Positions 35,611-47,699 of a DNA stretch of 64,000 bases are shown one piece after another. Where the stretch lies: contig NW_025064881.1 of NCBI RefSeq assembly GCF_019112545.1, positions 2,268,591 to 2,332,590 of the forward strand, given 5' to 3'. Position numbers and translations under genes: made by a program. This DNA comes from Guyanagaster necrorhizus (taxonomy: Eukaryota > Basidiomycota > Agaricomycetes > Agaricales > Physalacriaceae). The stretch's first letter is position 1. Every line of letters begins with the position of its first letter. Under the pieces are notes generated by a model. The model was not told the DNA's origin, made no database searches, and saw nothing but the letters and a program-made list of their open reading frames with translations.

Positions 35611-37798
35611 ATGCCTCCCTCAAAACCAGACTTCAAGGACCACATCTGTCCGCCGTCGAATGCTATACATCCCTCTGACCGCTGGGAATCTCTTTTCGTT
35701 TACTCATTTATCTGCAAATTCACCAATCTGCAGGGAAAGGTCGACGGGCTCGAGACTCCAATGGAGTGAGTTATGATTTTTGCATCGTCGTGGCGCTGGT
35801 TTTACGATTTCATGACGGGTTTCATCGTACACAGCTTGGAAAATGCCCTCTTGACGCAGGAACCAAATCTAATATTGAGCCAAGTGCTTAGTCGGTTTAT
35901 ATTGAACCTCAGGCCACAAACGCGTAATGTGGGGTGAGAACATGTTTTGGCACGTTGTATCAGCATTGCATGTGTTCTAATGTTACGCGTAAAACGCCAG
36001 CATAGGTCAGATATCTTCTACCGTGGCCAATGTCCTCGCCGAGTTCTTCAAAACATCTGAGAGAACCGTGTTCTGGAATGAAGATCTCCAAAGGAACGTG
36101 GATCCTCTTACTGGCTTAGAAGGAGGGTTCTTTGCCGCCAGTTGGGATTTAAAGGTACGTGAATTGGCAGTACACAATCCTTCAAAAGCTGATCTTTTGG
36201 TGCTTGGATTCATATCAGCTCAATGTGTTGCGTCAGCTCGTTGAATTACAACTCGTCCACAGCGCCGATATCAAGGCCAAACTTGATCGCGCGTGGGGAG
36301 TCGCTCCACATAAACAAAAGAAGAAAGAAAGCGATTCATCCCGCCCAGGAGCGGAAGACCCTTTCAGTCAGAAGCGGCTTCAGCTCTTGCCCATTGGACA
36401 AGATGCGGATCGCAAACGTTACTGGATAGCAGATGGTCCGTGCACTCACTCTTCACGTTTAATCCATATATTTGCGTGTATTTGCCAGCCAGACATCCTT
36501 TTCTTTATGTGTCGTTTTATTTTTGTTCATGGTGTCCTGTGCCGTCTTGTATCGTGATCCATGATTGCTGACTGTATTCTTGTACATACCAGATTCTCCC
36601 CGGATCTACGTTTCGACCAATCCCTGGAAGATGTCCTCTACCTTTGAGACCTTAGCATCCACGCGCGAAGAGTACATGGCTGTTATCGAGAGTCTCAAAG
36701 CCTCCACACCTACTCCTAAAAAGTCTCCTCGCGTCGCTGTTAAACGAGGAGAGGCGCAACATTCAGCTCTGATCTCATCACTCGAGGAACGTGTTCCAGC
36801 TATAGACGCCGAAATAGCAGTGAGTTTCATTCAGAACTTTGTCTTCCACATATGGAGGCTTCTTACTATGGGAGGACCACATTCTTTGAATGGTCATCGT
36901 CGTTGAATCACCGAACCCTATGACTAATTTGCCTCTTTTGAAAGCGTGCACAAAGGGCTCGTCGCAAAATGGAACAAAGATTGGCTCTGTACGCTCAAGC
37001 AGACCTAAGAGAAACTCGAACCCGACGTCAAACCCGGAAGCCGGATTACGTGTATCACATACAGGATCTTGACAGTGATGTCAGTAGCACACTGGTTCCA
37101 GGTAGTCCCCCAGCTGACATTCTTCGTTTTCATCTTAGAATGATGCCGACGAGTACAGATACCAAGAAGACGATGGTTATGATGAGGATGAGGACTTTGC
37201 AAATGATCAGGACTCTGATGCCAAATCGTCGAGAAAACGTCACAGATTCACAAATGTTGAACCACGACGGTCCACTCGGACGTCCGCAAGGTCCAATGGC
37301 AAACGAGAAGCGTCTGCAGATGATCCCTGGGGGAGCTGGCGGGGGGAGCGACGTTCCACGCGTCTTGGAGCACCTGCAGATACCCAATTTGATGCCGGAC
37401 CACCGACGAAACGGGCGCGGACAGCAGACAGTACTGTCAGCACGAATTCTGGAGATTTGCGTATCTCCCCGGTAGATCCGCCGCTGCAAACCAGCAAAAA
37501 TGGGCTAGGAATTAAAGCTTCTGGTGCAGCGGCACTGAAACCCACAGAAGTGGCATTGGAACAGATTGCCGGAAAGAAGCGGTCAAAATACTGGGTGTAC
37601 GCTGTAGAGCCTTCAATGCTTTCGGTTGAGCCGGAGGATCGGGCGCCGACGATGAATGAGATGGAAACGAACGGAAAAGAGAGGAATGGCAATGGTAATG
37701 GCGATGTCTCCATGTCACCCTCCGTTAACGAAATGGAAGATGATTCAGACTATCCCAAGAGCATGGAAGGCAGCCTGTCGCCTATAGAATCGTCATAG
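35611..37798 (+). CDS. WHIM/DDT-type chromatin protein
   Basis: Start MPPSKPDFKDHICPPSNAIH is followed by a DDT-like helical block RWESLFVYSFICKFTNLQG and then NALLTQEPNLILSQVLSRFI. A WHIM-like pair follows: DLKLNVLRQLVELQLVHSAD, IKAKLDRAWG, and RLQLLPIGQDADRKRYWIAD followed by SPRIYVSTNPWK. The pattern (GxDxxxRRYWxxxDSPRIY) is typical of ISWI-associated and remodelling factors. Next are a coiled RRKMEQRLALYAQADLRETR, RQTRKPDYVYHIQD and an acidic Asp/Glu tract with SSRKRHRF, a likely nuclear signal. The C-terminus is low complexity. Six introns of about 50 nt fit. It probably belongs to a nucleosome-remodelling complex; the exact orthologue is unresolved. Confidence 0.75.
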
Positions 37799-38316
37799 CA
37801 ATATACGCCCGACTATTACAACCTACTGCATAAACATTATCTTAACGTACAAGTATTTGCATTGCCTCACATCAATTGTTCATATATACCCTCATTAAAC
37901 GACTATTAACCGGCGTCTCTCAAACATGTCGATCTCTCCGTTCACGATTGTCAGAATTTCAGAATTTCGGACCGACTCAAGAAAATCTCGTTAGATCAGA
38001 ATTCCCGTGGTCGATCAAAAGTTGTATCGATATTATTTAATTTCACCAGAGACTGAAAGGTTGTGAAACTAAAATATCTATATAGCTTATACACCCTGTT
38101 ACCCTCAGTCTCTCGCTCATCAAATTATATCTTGCAGTGGCAAGACTCCCAACGAATAAGGAGACTGCAATTTTCAGATGATCATCATGCGGCAAAGTCC
38201 GTATTTAGATTGGTCGGTACACGTGGAAGGTGAGGCCAGAACTTTTTTACGAGTCCGTTTGTCAGTTCCGGACTCGCGCCTCTTGGCGCTGCCTTTCCGT
38301 TTTGTCTTCCACCTTC
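37799..38316. other. intergenic region upstream of mip
   Basis: About 520 bp with no gene that I can support. It is AT-rich around 37840-38100 and has a short repeat CAGAATTT twice at about 37953-37968. It probably holds the terminator of the chromatin gene and the mip promoter. Confidence 0.5.
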
Positions 38317-40819
38317 ATGATCATCAGAGCCGCCCGCAATGCCTTCACGACTTCCACCCCCAGCCAGCCATTCCGCTTTCAAGGCTGTCTCGTTGCCAAA
38401 CGAGAGTCTCTACGTCGCCGTACGACCCGGCGAAGCTCGTCGACCCATGCACCTCACCCTACGATCCCCGCATCAACGGACGACAAAGCGCTGCTGACCC
38501 TCTTCGACAACCCGCGAGATGGCTTCAAGCTGTCGCCATTTTCGAGGACAGGGCTCTTTGGACATCGGTCCTTGGCTCACCCGCAGGGACTGATATCGCT
38601 TGCCAATGCGACTTACATACGGGCCCAGGTGCTTACGAACCGTATTTTACGGGCGCGGGAGTCGAGAGACGAGATGTTCAAGGTGGTGAAGAACCTTGAT
38701 CGGCTGAGTGATATGCTTTGCGGCGTCATAGATCTTGCAGAGCTTGTTAGGAACGCACACCCGGACAGGGCATGGGTGGATGCAGCAAATACGGCATATG
38801 AGACATTGTGCGAGTTCATGAATGTACTGAATACTCATGTTGGTCTCTACCAAGTACGTCCTTGAATCGTTTTGATGTCTATTTTTGCCAACTCGATCAA
38901 TTAGGTACTCAAGTCTGTTCTCTCCGATCCTGACATCGTCAAGTCCCTCTCCCCAGAGGCACATAAAACTGCCCTCATATTCTGGCATGACTTTGAACAG
39001 TCTGCCATTAACCTCCCACCGGACCAGCGAGATAAATTCGTCTCATTGTCGACAGAAATTCTAGTCCTCGGCCGGCAGTTCTTGAAGGATGTGACGGCCC
39101 TTCGTCCCCCTGCGGCCATTAAACCCTCGGAACTGGCGGGTTTGAAAGATCAGGGAATGGGTGTCAGGCTACAGCTTCAAGCTCGATTTACTCAGCGTGA
39201 TCTCATGGTATATCCTGGTTCATTGCAAGCACAGATGATCATGCGCTCCGCACCAGCAGAGGAACCCCGTCGACGCGTTTATATTGCAGCTAACTCGAGT
39301 ACCCCCGAACAAATCTCTGTCTTAGAACGGTTGCTTCGTACACGAGCGGAGCTCGCACGTCTTGTGGGACGTGAAAGCTTTGCCCATCTTTCTCTCGACA
39401 ACAAGATGGCAAAGTCGCCGGGTGAGTCTCACGTTGGCTTTTTACGGTCTTGCATACCCATCAACCCTCTTATTAGACCATGTCCATCATTTTCTTGATG
39501 CTCTCATGAATTATACGAGGCCATATGCCCGATTTGCGCTACGGGCCCTTAGTCTCCGAAAGCAGGAACACCTTAGTACATCTCCCTTTCCTATCATCCA
39601 AGCATGGGACCGCGACTTTTACTGCCCTCCTGAACCTCCAGCACCACCAATGACACTCCCTCCGCTCACCGTCGGCACAATATTTATGGGCCTCTCACGA
39701 TTATTCCGTCATTTATATGGTATCACCCTTCGTCCAGCAGAAACCGCTGCGGGCGAAGTATGGCACTCGGACGTACACAAGCTAGAGGTTGTAGACGAGG
39801 AGAAGGGGATCATTGGATGGATTTATGCAGATCTGTTTGCGAGGCGCGGCAAGGCAAGTGGAGCGGCTCATTATACAGTGAGATGTTCTCGGCGTACCGA
39901 TGACGACGACGAAGCAAACGATGAGATGCCAGAAGGGGCGGTATATGATTTGCGGGAATCAATAGAATTTGAAGCAATAAAGAGGCACCGATTGCCTGGC
40001 CAAGACGGGGTATATCAGCTCCCCTTGGTCGTGCTACTCTGCGAATTTACGAGACCGACGATCTCTCGGGGTCCCACAGAATTGGAATGGCAGGACGTCA
40101 AGACCCTCTTCCATGAGATGGGACATGCCATGCATTGTCAGTAGAACAATTTCTATCCTATTTTTCATTTGCTCAATACTTTCATCCCAGCTATGATTGG
40201 GCGCACCGAATACCAGAATGTGTCTGGAACGCGCTGTGCTACCGATTTCGTCGAGCTACCTTCCATTCTCATGGAACATTTCCTCTACTCAGGTGACGTC
40301 CTCTCCCTCTTCGATGTCTCTGCAACATCCAACATTCGCCAATCAATAAATCACCATGAAGATCCTTGTCACGCCATCGACACATACTCCCAAATACTCC
40401 TCGCAGCGCTTGATCAGACGTATCATTCCCCCGTCGCGCTCGACTCCTCCTTCGATTCCACTCAGGCTTACGCTAATTTGCACAATACACGAGGACTCAT
40501 CCCTTACGTACCGGGAACGTCATTCCAGACACAGTTTGGACATCTCTTCAGCTATGGTGCAACGTACTACTCGTACTTGTTCGATCGCGCAATTGCCTCA
40601 CGAGTTTGGCGAAACGTGTTCTCAGCGGATCCACTAAAGAGGGAGTTGGGAGAGAAGTTTAAAGGTGATGTGTTGCGTTACGGAGGGGGGAGGGACCCGT
40701 GGAAGATGGTTGCCAATATTCTTAGCAAACCAGAGTTGGAAAGTGGAGATGCCGAGGCGATGAGAGAGGTAGGACAGTGGAGAATTGAGGATGAGGTCGG
40801 CTCGTTTGATAGGCATTAA
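38317..40819 (+). CDS. MIP1: mitochondrial intermediate peptidase (mip), left flank of the A mating locus
   Basis: MIP removes an octapeptide from imported mitochondrial precursors after the main processing peptidase. [20 protein letters not shown] and [14 protein letters not shown] form a basic presequence. [20 protein letters not shown] is a MIP signature. The M3 metallopeptidase motif is FHEMGHAMH (zinc ligands in HExxH), followed after an intron by [20 protein letters not shown] and [15 protein letters not shown]-terminal [17 protein letters not shown] and [17 protein letters not shown] are also conserved. Introns lie near 38855-38904, 39420-39476 and 40138-40192. mip is the standard left marker of the homeodomain locus in agaricomycetes. 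The ATG at 38317 is chosen because the sequence just upstream lacks the presequence character. Confidence 0.94.
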
Positions 40820-40916
40820 AATTTTCAGATGATCAGCGACTGATGTGTGCATTTGGATAATTAGACAAAGAACATATCGAGGTAACATATACACACACAG
40901 CGTACAAGGATGGCTT

Positions 40917-41871
40917 TCACGCGAAGAAGGATCTCATGTGCTTCACATATTCTCCGTCGCTGCTCGACTCATATCGTGCCTTGATGAAACCTCTTGTGTC
41001 GTTCCCGACAAAATAGCGCAGCCGATCTGTCTCGTCAGTCGCAGCAGCGTAAATCATGTCTGCGACATTGTCCGATGATATCATCGGTGCGGCAGACATC
41101 TTCTTATAGACGTTCGCGGTCTTCATTGCGTAGGCTGCGTATGATGGAGCCTGCGAAAGAGCCTGTCAGACGTGGAGAAGGGAGAAGTCGGTGTCGAGTG
41201 TACGTACCTTTGACAGGTCCATGGGTGTTAATGCTGCCGAGGTAGCGTTGAAGTTCGTCGACGTGACACCCCCGTGGGGTATGACACTCTTTACGAAGAT
41301 ATTCTGGGAAGCGAGCTCATATGAAAGTGCCTCGGTAAAGCCTTCCAATGCAAACTTGGAGGCACAATACATGGAGAGCATCGGAAGAGTGAACACACCA
41401 GCGCCAGAGCTGATGTTTATTATTCCTCCTCCCTCAATACGCAAGTGAGGTAGGAAGGTTCGTATTACATCCATTACACCTAGAATCAGCATAACCTTGA
41501 GTATATTAAATTTCAGGATCTCACAGGGAACACAAACCAAATACATTGACATCAAACTGCCTCCTCACCTGCTCAGGCGAAAGCATCTCAAATATCCCGC
41601 TTTGACCATATCCAGCGGAATTGACTAGTAGATCGACCTTTGAGAATTTCTCAATAGCTGCTTCGATGGCGGGGCTGATGGAGCTTGGATCTGCAACGTC
41701 CATTTGGACTAGTAGCACGCGAGAAGGATCAAGAGATTTGAGTGGATTCTCTTGGGAAGTGTCGCGGAGGGTGCCCACAACATTCCAGCCTTTTGCGTGA
41801 AATAGTTTGGCGGTGGCGAGGCCAATGCCAGAAGATGTGCCGGTGATGAAGATCGTCTTGACGTTGGACAT
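40917..41871 (-). CDS. short-chain dehydrogenase/reductase
   Basis: A classical SDR of unknown substrate. Start at 41871 gives MSNVKTIFITGTSSGIGLAT with the TGxxxGIG cofactor motif. Then VLLVQMDVADPSSI, LLVNSAGYGQSGIFEML (NSAG, the variant of NNAG) and GGGIINISSGAGVFTLPMLS follow. The catalytic YxxxK is in MYCASKFALEGFTEALSYEL, and VIPHGGVTSTNF follows. Two introns, near 41451-41535 and 41150-41210. The C-terminus RLRYFVGNDTRGFIKARYES suggests the Ayr1/oxidoreductase-like group with a C-terminal helical cap. It converges with mip (about 100 bp between stops). Confidence 0.87.
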
Positions 41872-42574
41872 GCTCTGAATCAAATATTATGGTCAAGAAT
41901 ACAAGTAACGGCTTCTCTTATATCACAACTTAGTGCCGTGTACACGCAAGCCTTGGTGCAAAGGTCTGGTGGGAGTTGATTCAGCGAGCGTGAGACTAGA
42001 ACTATGGCCGTAATGAGGCCGCGTACGCTCACCGGCAATCAACTTGAAAGTTGAAAATATAGTAATCAGGATAGAATATCTTAGAGTTCGGGGACCCCGG
42101 GGGTTTCAAAGGTATGTCGAGGGCAATTTACGGAGCATGAAAAATGTAGGTTATCACAATTATGGAGTGATCGAAACTAGCAAACAGTGTTATTTACTCT
42201 CTGGGAGGAAGAGGAGGAGGATATTTATTCTAGTTGATATACCTGAGAAGGAAACTAACCAGAGTCCGTACTACACACCGTAGCACCTAACACACTCTGG
42301 AGCGTTATGTAGTCTTTTTTGTACCGGTTTATTCAAAAAAAAAAAGTCCCATATAATATACAGCGCGGGACAGCACATGCAGCGGATGAATTGAGAGCCT
42401 CTGAATCAATGATGATGATGGTCTGCTAATTAAATCGACTGGGATAAGATATCATCGCGGCATGCGATTGTCACGGAATTATTTGCGACGGTAGTACTCG
42501 CAGTTTCCGGTAGATCTTGCTATGGATTCCATCGAACAGTCTTCATATCCTATTCTGAAGCGTCAGTGCCGTTC
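41872..42574. other. intergenic region, no gene supported
   Basis: About 700 bp between the dehydrogenase start and the metacaspase stop. It includes a GC palindrome-like GGGGACCCCGGGGG (about 42089-42102) and a run of eleven A at 42335-42345. A 79-codon plus-strand frame at 42044-42283 shows no family motif. Confidence 0.45.
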
Positions 42575-44522
42575 TCACAAATAATCCCAAGATGGAATGC
42601 TGACAAGAGGCTCGGGACTGGACAGCTTTGGGAAACAGCATGTCAGAAATATATCGGGTCATAGCACAGAAAGCATACCTGCGGGTCCTGGCGAAAGTTC
42701 ATATCTGAAAACTTATCGTTGCGACGCTGGATAGATAGCCCCATCTTGATGCGTTCTTCCTGCCACAGTCGCAACTTCTCGGAGTAAATCTGCACCTCTT
42801 CGAAAACTTTGCAAAAGTTCTTGAAGATTTCATACCTAATATCAAATTCAATTTGGTGAAGGAAGTAGAAGATAGATTGAACGCACTTGACATGCAACAT
42901 CAGACTAGCAAGTAAAGGATAGGACTCATTGCCTGGTCATGAGTGAACCTGAGTAAGCGAATTTAGAAGGTGCCGGATAAACGCACTGCACTTCTTTATC
43001 AAAGCCTGGTAAGGATGACTAGTAAGCTAACAGATACAAGATGACAGGCTTATTTGTACTGACTTGAGTCAAGGACATTCCACCAGGAACTTCCCATGTC
43101 TGCTGATGATCCTTGCATGATGATATACACACCTGTTCAAGTAAGCCATCGGAACAGGACCCCGACTTAACCAACTTACAACGTTCGCTACCTTCCTCCG
43201 CTTCACAGGAAGAGGACAAAAGCCATTGCAGCACATCCGCACGGGAGAGCCGAGGTTGGACACTTGTACGGGGGATTCACATTGCTCGGTCGCTTCAAGG
43301 CATGAAGGTGCGTCCGCCTGTGTAGAGTCTATGGAAAGTGATTTTGCTAGCATTCTGGGGGAATCATTAAAGGACTCGTTGATCAGACGCTGAATAGACG
43401 TCTTGCGAGAGGTAATGCCCTTCTTGTTTGTCAACTGATATACGGTTCTGCACGACACAGTGTCTGAGAGGGGTTGAGATTTGGTATCCGGTGATGACTG
43501 AGAAAGCTTACTTACCCACGGTATGCCAGCGAAGTATGTCCCAGAGAGGCCGTGGATAAGAAGTTCTCTGGCGAAGATGGAGATACGGCCCTCTAAAGTC
43601 CCGGTTGCAGCGGAAATGCTCTAGATCTACTAGTATGTTACTCGAAGAAGTTGTCAAGGGAGTAATTAAAGCATACCCAATAGAGACGCAGAGTGACATG
43701 TATCCAGGACGGCCTTGGTGATGTATAAGGGACAAAGAAATTGAACCATAGGTGGAGACACACCGTCATATGACAGGTCGCTGGAAGACTATCGACGAGA
43801 TGCCTCCTGAGTACCTAACAAGCTCATTTGGAATTTGAGAAAGGAACAGTTTCCGGAACACTTGCATCATCTTTGATAATCTTGCCGTCCATAGCTATCA
43901 AGCCTGAGCGTCATTAGAACGAAACGCGGTAGGGTCAAACAGAAAATCCTCAGACTTACATTCATCCATACCATCTTCCTCGGTCCCATCCAGGTTCTCT
44001 ACCTGTGTTCCATGTCCTGAGTCTACATCCAGTCACTGTCTGGAATCTGGATAACATCCATGAGACAAAAATCTTACAATGGAAGAAGAAATATTCCCCA
44101 TCCTTGGGATCAAGAACGAGTTGCTGAATATGTCGAAGCTGGAGAAGTTGTATGGTTGAAACTTGCTTCGAGGGAGGTATGTATAAACATGAGCCTACAA
44201 TGTTATCGCGCGTTGGTAAAAGTTCAGTAGGTCCTTCATTGTCCATGAGAGTCACGATATTGTCGGCCTTGTACCCGTAGTTATCTAGGACACAGAATAA
44301 GCGACACTAGCCCAAGATAAGGCGATGGAGAAAGATACTGGTGAGCAGTTCTCTCATGTGCTCGACATCGACGTGTGATCCAACCAAGGGCGCTGCAGCT
44401 ATGTCTCCTTGTTGCCTGCCCTTGTCATCGGATAATTTGTTGATTCCAATAAGAAGAGCTCTCTTTCGAGGAATTTCTTGGGTTATTTCATGAGTCAGAA
44501 TCTGAGGTTGGGTTTCAATCAT
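42575..44522 (-). CDS. metacaspase-like cysteine peptidase (C14 caspase fold)
   Basis: Metacaspases cleave after Arg/Lys and act in fungal stress, ageing and cell death. MIETQPQILTHEITQEIPRK leads directly to RALLIGINKL and LVGSHVDVEHMRELL. Then DNIVTLMDNEGPTE, IQQLVLDPKDGEYFFFH and the His motif SGHGTQVENLDGTEEDGMDE follow. After introns TCHMT joins AVLDTCHSASLLVDLEHFRC, which carries the catalytic Cys. SCKDHQQTWEVPGGMSLTQ is also family-typical. The C-terminus reads KFSDMNFRQDPQ, LSSPEPLVSIPSWDYL. The protein lacks a long Pro/Gln-rich prodomain before the caspase fold. About ten introns are needed; exon edges between 43460 and 43960 are approximate, and one acceptor is AAG (about 43714). 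Confidence 0.83.
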
Positions 44523-44998
44523 TGGGGAACAAAAATAAGGGCTATGTTCTATACCGCTCTTTTATCTAGAGATGGCTTGAGAAAACAGGGCGGATAGGGC
44601 GGTGCTCTATTCGAACGGGGTAAAAATGATGGCAATGTGCGTGTAGTGCCTACCAGTGATCAATTGCGGAGCGAGGAGTTCGGATCTGCGCCTGAAATTG
44701 TAGACTTTTGATGTATTATTGCAAAGTTCTTTGGCCTGATGCCAGACCTAGCATATGGAATTACTAAACTAGTCATGATGGTACATGCATGAGCAGGGCC
44801 TACTGACTGAGCTGGCAACTTTTGTGGGCGTCTGCTGTGTGAGTTTGGTAGGTCTAACCCAAAATACTGTTCCTTGCCCAATTCGAGCGCGAGACACTTG
44901 TTTTCATATTCCATTCTCCCCGTCAAACCTGTGCACCCGTTAATAAATATGTGAAGAGCATAAATACTACTCCGTTCAAGCTTGGTTCTTTGGGGCAA
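44523..44998. other. divergent intergenic region
   Basis: About 475 bp between the divergent metacaspase and aldolase start codons; presumably both promoters. A 112-codon minus-strand frame (44660-44998) shows no recognisable family and has no intron or motif support. Confidence 0.45.
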
Positions 44999-46131
44999 TG
45001 TTGCGAGGCGCTGAAATGCCGCTTAGCGCTGAGGAGAGTTCTTGTGGACGTTGTGGACAGATTCACTGCCATATGATGACGTACGATGATCACGATCTCA
45101 TTGTTCCGTCTTTACGGCCAGGACCCAGCGCAGCTCCAGTGAATAGTACGTCTACATGTATCAACTAATATCCTGAAGTTGACTTCCAATGGCCAGATGG
45201 CACGAACAAACGAAGAATGGGCAGTATTAGTATCCGCCAAAATATCAGAGGTTCAGAGAGCAGGGAAGCCCAACGTGAACTCGCTACATTTTACTTCCCC
45301 CAACTCCGATTTTGCTCGCACAATCGACCACACCCTTCTCAGGCCTGACGCGACTCCCGCCCAAATCGATAAATTGTGTGACGAAGCTGTCAAGTTCAAG
45401 TTCAAGGTGCCTATCCCCCTTTTCGCGATATCCGTCACCAATGTATATGTTTCTATCATAGTCCTGTTGCGTGAATGGTGCAAATATCCCTCAGGTTACT
45501 TCTCGTCTTATTGGAACATCTACGATACCTTGTGCTGTGATTGGGTTTCCCCTCGGTGCATCGAAAACGGAAGTTAAGGCATTGTGCGTTTTCCGCCATA
45601 TCTTTGCATTCTGTCTGATATTTCCTCCAGTGAAGCTTCTCAGGCCATATCAGACGGTGCAAAAGAGATCGACATGGCCCTCAATGTCGGCGCCCTTAAA
45701 GCAGGAGACTATTCTCTCGTATTCGCTGACGTCCGTGCCGTCGTTCTGGCTTGTGGGACTACTCCGCTCAAAGTCATTCTCGAAACCGTTTTCCTGACCG
45801 ACGAGGAGATCATCGCAGCTTCTTTCATGGTTGCTGATGCGGGAGCGGCATTCGTGAAGACTTGCACGGGCTTTCTGGGTGGCGGAGCAACTGCAAGGCA
45901 CGTATCACTTATGCGCACGGCAGTAGCTTTCATGCCAGGCGTGCAAGTCAAGGCATCGGCTGGAATCCGAAATTTTGACAAGTGTTTGGAAATGCTTGAG
46001 GCTGGGGCCGATAGGATTGGGACGTGAGTCAATATTTTCCTAGACTACAGCTAGGTGTGCTAATGGTCATGCATAGCTCTTCTGGAGTCGCTATCATGGG
46101 GGAAGGTACGAGTGAAACGGGGACGTATTAA
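44999..46131 (+). CDS. deoxyribose-phosphate aldolase
   Basis: DERA splits 2-deoxyribose 5-phosphate into glyceraldehyde 3-phosphate and acetaldehyde. Core motifs are FARTIDHTLLRPDATPAQID, SCCVNGANIPQV-type sequence formed over an intron, VIGFPLGASKTEVKA, GAKEIDMALNVGALKAGDYS, FVKTCTGFLGGGATARHV and the Schiff-base lysine in VQVKASAGIRNF. The last exon restores TSSGVAIMGEGTSETGTY. Splicing CCA|GTGAAT to CAG|ATGGCACG keeps an in-frame N-terminal extension (MLRGAEMPLSAEESSCGRCG, then QIHCHMMTYDDHDL) that contains a CxxC...HCH cluster. If this intron is not used, translation would start at MARTNEEWAVL (45194). It converges with the next gene. Confidence 0.88.
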
Positions 46132-46290
46132 GATGAAGTGTAATTACACACTCGTTCTCTGGAGAACCAAGATTTGTTTTGTTGCAGAAATCAGTCGAGG
46201 CTCTTTGTTTGCTGAACATCGCGAGACTGACCATTCGATCTAATTGCCAATGCTATCGCTACCATTACTCGACCATTTCATCCCTTGCAT

Positions 46291-47483
46291 CTACTCAGGA
46301 AAACTCAAGACAAAGCCGTCCTTCAGCGGATCTTGCTCCTCACACACGAAGGCACTGGCTCCAGTATAGTTCGCCTTGCCTTTAACCTTAACCACGATCC
46401 CCTCTTCCCGCAGTTCCATTGCAGACCCTTGAAAGCCCAGCGTATCCTTCTGCAAACTGACCACTGACTCATATCTCCACCACTCATCCGTCCCGATGCC
46501 TAACCACCCCTCCTCGACAGCCAAGGCTACCCTGGCCATTACGCCTGACCCTGTTGGGCTCCGATCGACTTGCCCACCTGCAAAAAAACACAGTCCCAAC
46601 TCTCCTCTCGGCCCCCCCTGCGTCTTGTCAGTGACAATTACTCCGTACAAGAATTCGAGATCGCGTTCCGTCGGGTGCTTGATTATCTCCTCTTGTGTGG
46701 CCTTCAAGTTGACGAGTCTCTCGATTGCCGCCGCTGCCTCAGCGATATTATCCTTTACACCAAGCTGTTGCACAGAGACGAGCGCGTAGAATGCCCCTCC
46801 ATACGCGACATCTACTGTCACTTGTTCTCTCGATATACACCCTCGCTCATTCAGAGGGATGTCTACCAATAACCCACGCTTACTCACAAAACTCGGTGCG
46901 CCTAGGAAGGTGACCTCATTGGAGTTGAAGGGGACACTGACACGTATCACCCCACAGGGCGCGTGGATCCTCAGTTCTGTTGTGCCATTCACTGTTCTAA
47001 GCGTGTCACGACGAGGAAACATTTCCAAGTCGCGCGTATCGACGAGGAAACGGCCCAGTGCGATCGTTGCATGGCCACACATTGTCGAATAGCCCTCTAC
47101 TTGAGTGAGCAACGTCAACGAGAACGTAATTCACTGTACATGCACCATTATGACAAAAGAGGACCCCAATATCTGCCTCGCCGCTTCTCGTGAGCTCAGT
47201 TTCCTGCACGAGGATGGCACCATACATCCCTGCGTGCCCACGGGGTTCTAGCATCAGCCGTCGTCGGATGTTATCGTGGTGCTCCTTTGCGTAGCGCCGT
47301 TTTTCAAGGAGGGTAGTCCCAAGCAGAGGTGGGTAGCCGGAGATGACGATTCGCGTTGGCTAGTAACAGTAAGTCTGCACGTAGTAGCCTATAAATGCTC
47401 CAGAAACGTGCCTCCCCTGATGTATGCATCTCCACTGTCATGATAACATTTTGTCGCGAAAGTAGAGAGTTAAATGTATCCAT
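46291..47483 (-). CDS. trans-3-hydroxy-L-proline dehydratase (proline racemase family)
   Basis: This enzyme dehydrates trans-3-hydroxy-L-proline to a pyrroline, for growth on collagen-type or antibiotic-derived hydroxyproline. MDTFNSLLSRQNVIMTVEMH and TSGEAR begin the protein; TRIVISGYPPLLGTTLLEKR follows after an intron. The N-terminal active site is GYSTMCGHATIALGRFL (Cys retained). The C-terminal active site reads GGQVDRSPTGSGVMARVALA: Thr replaces the second Cys of true racemases, which is the established mark of the dehydratase subgroup. Two introns near 47065-47180 and 47355-47410. The start at 47483 is chosen because MDxFxxL begins fungal members. Confidence 0.88.
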
Positions 47484-47699
47484 GATGGCGATCAGACAAA
47501 GCTTGCGTAGGCTGGGGATTTCAGGACAATATGCTTGATATGGCAAATTGGTCCCAGTCTACCGACGTCGGCTCATTTCGTATTGCTCGTACTCATCCTG
47601 TGCGCACAGGACACAAGAAACCATATAGCTAGACTACCTCGAGCTCTCAACTGAGCTACGTCGTCCATTGGTTCTCTTCTCTTCTCGCAACTTTTCTCG

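Noticed and set aside
42044..42283. 79-codon ORF in the intergenic region
   Set aside because: No recognisable domain and skewed composition; treated as chance.
44660..44998. Minus-strand ORF of 112 codons
   Set aside because: No motif; it lies in the shared promoter of two divergent genes and starts without supporting context.
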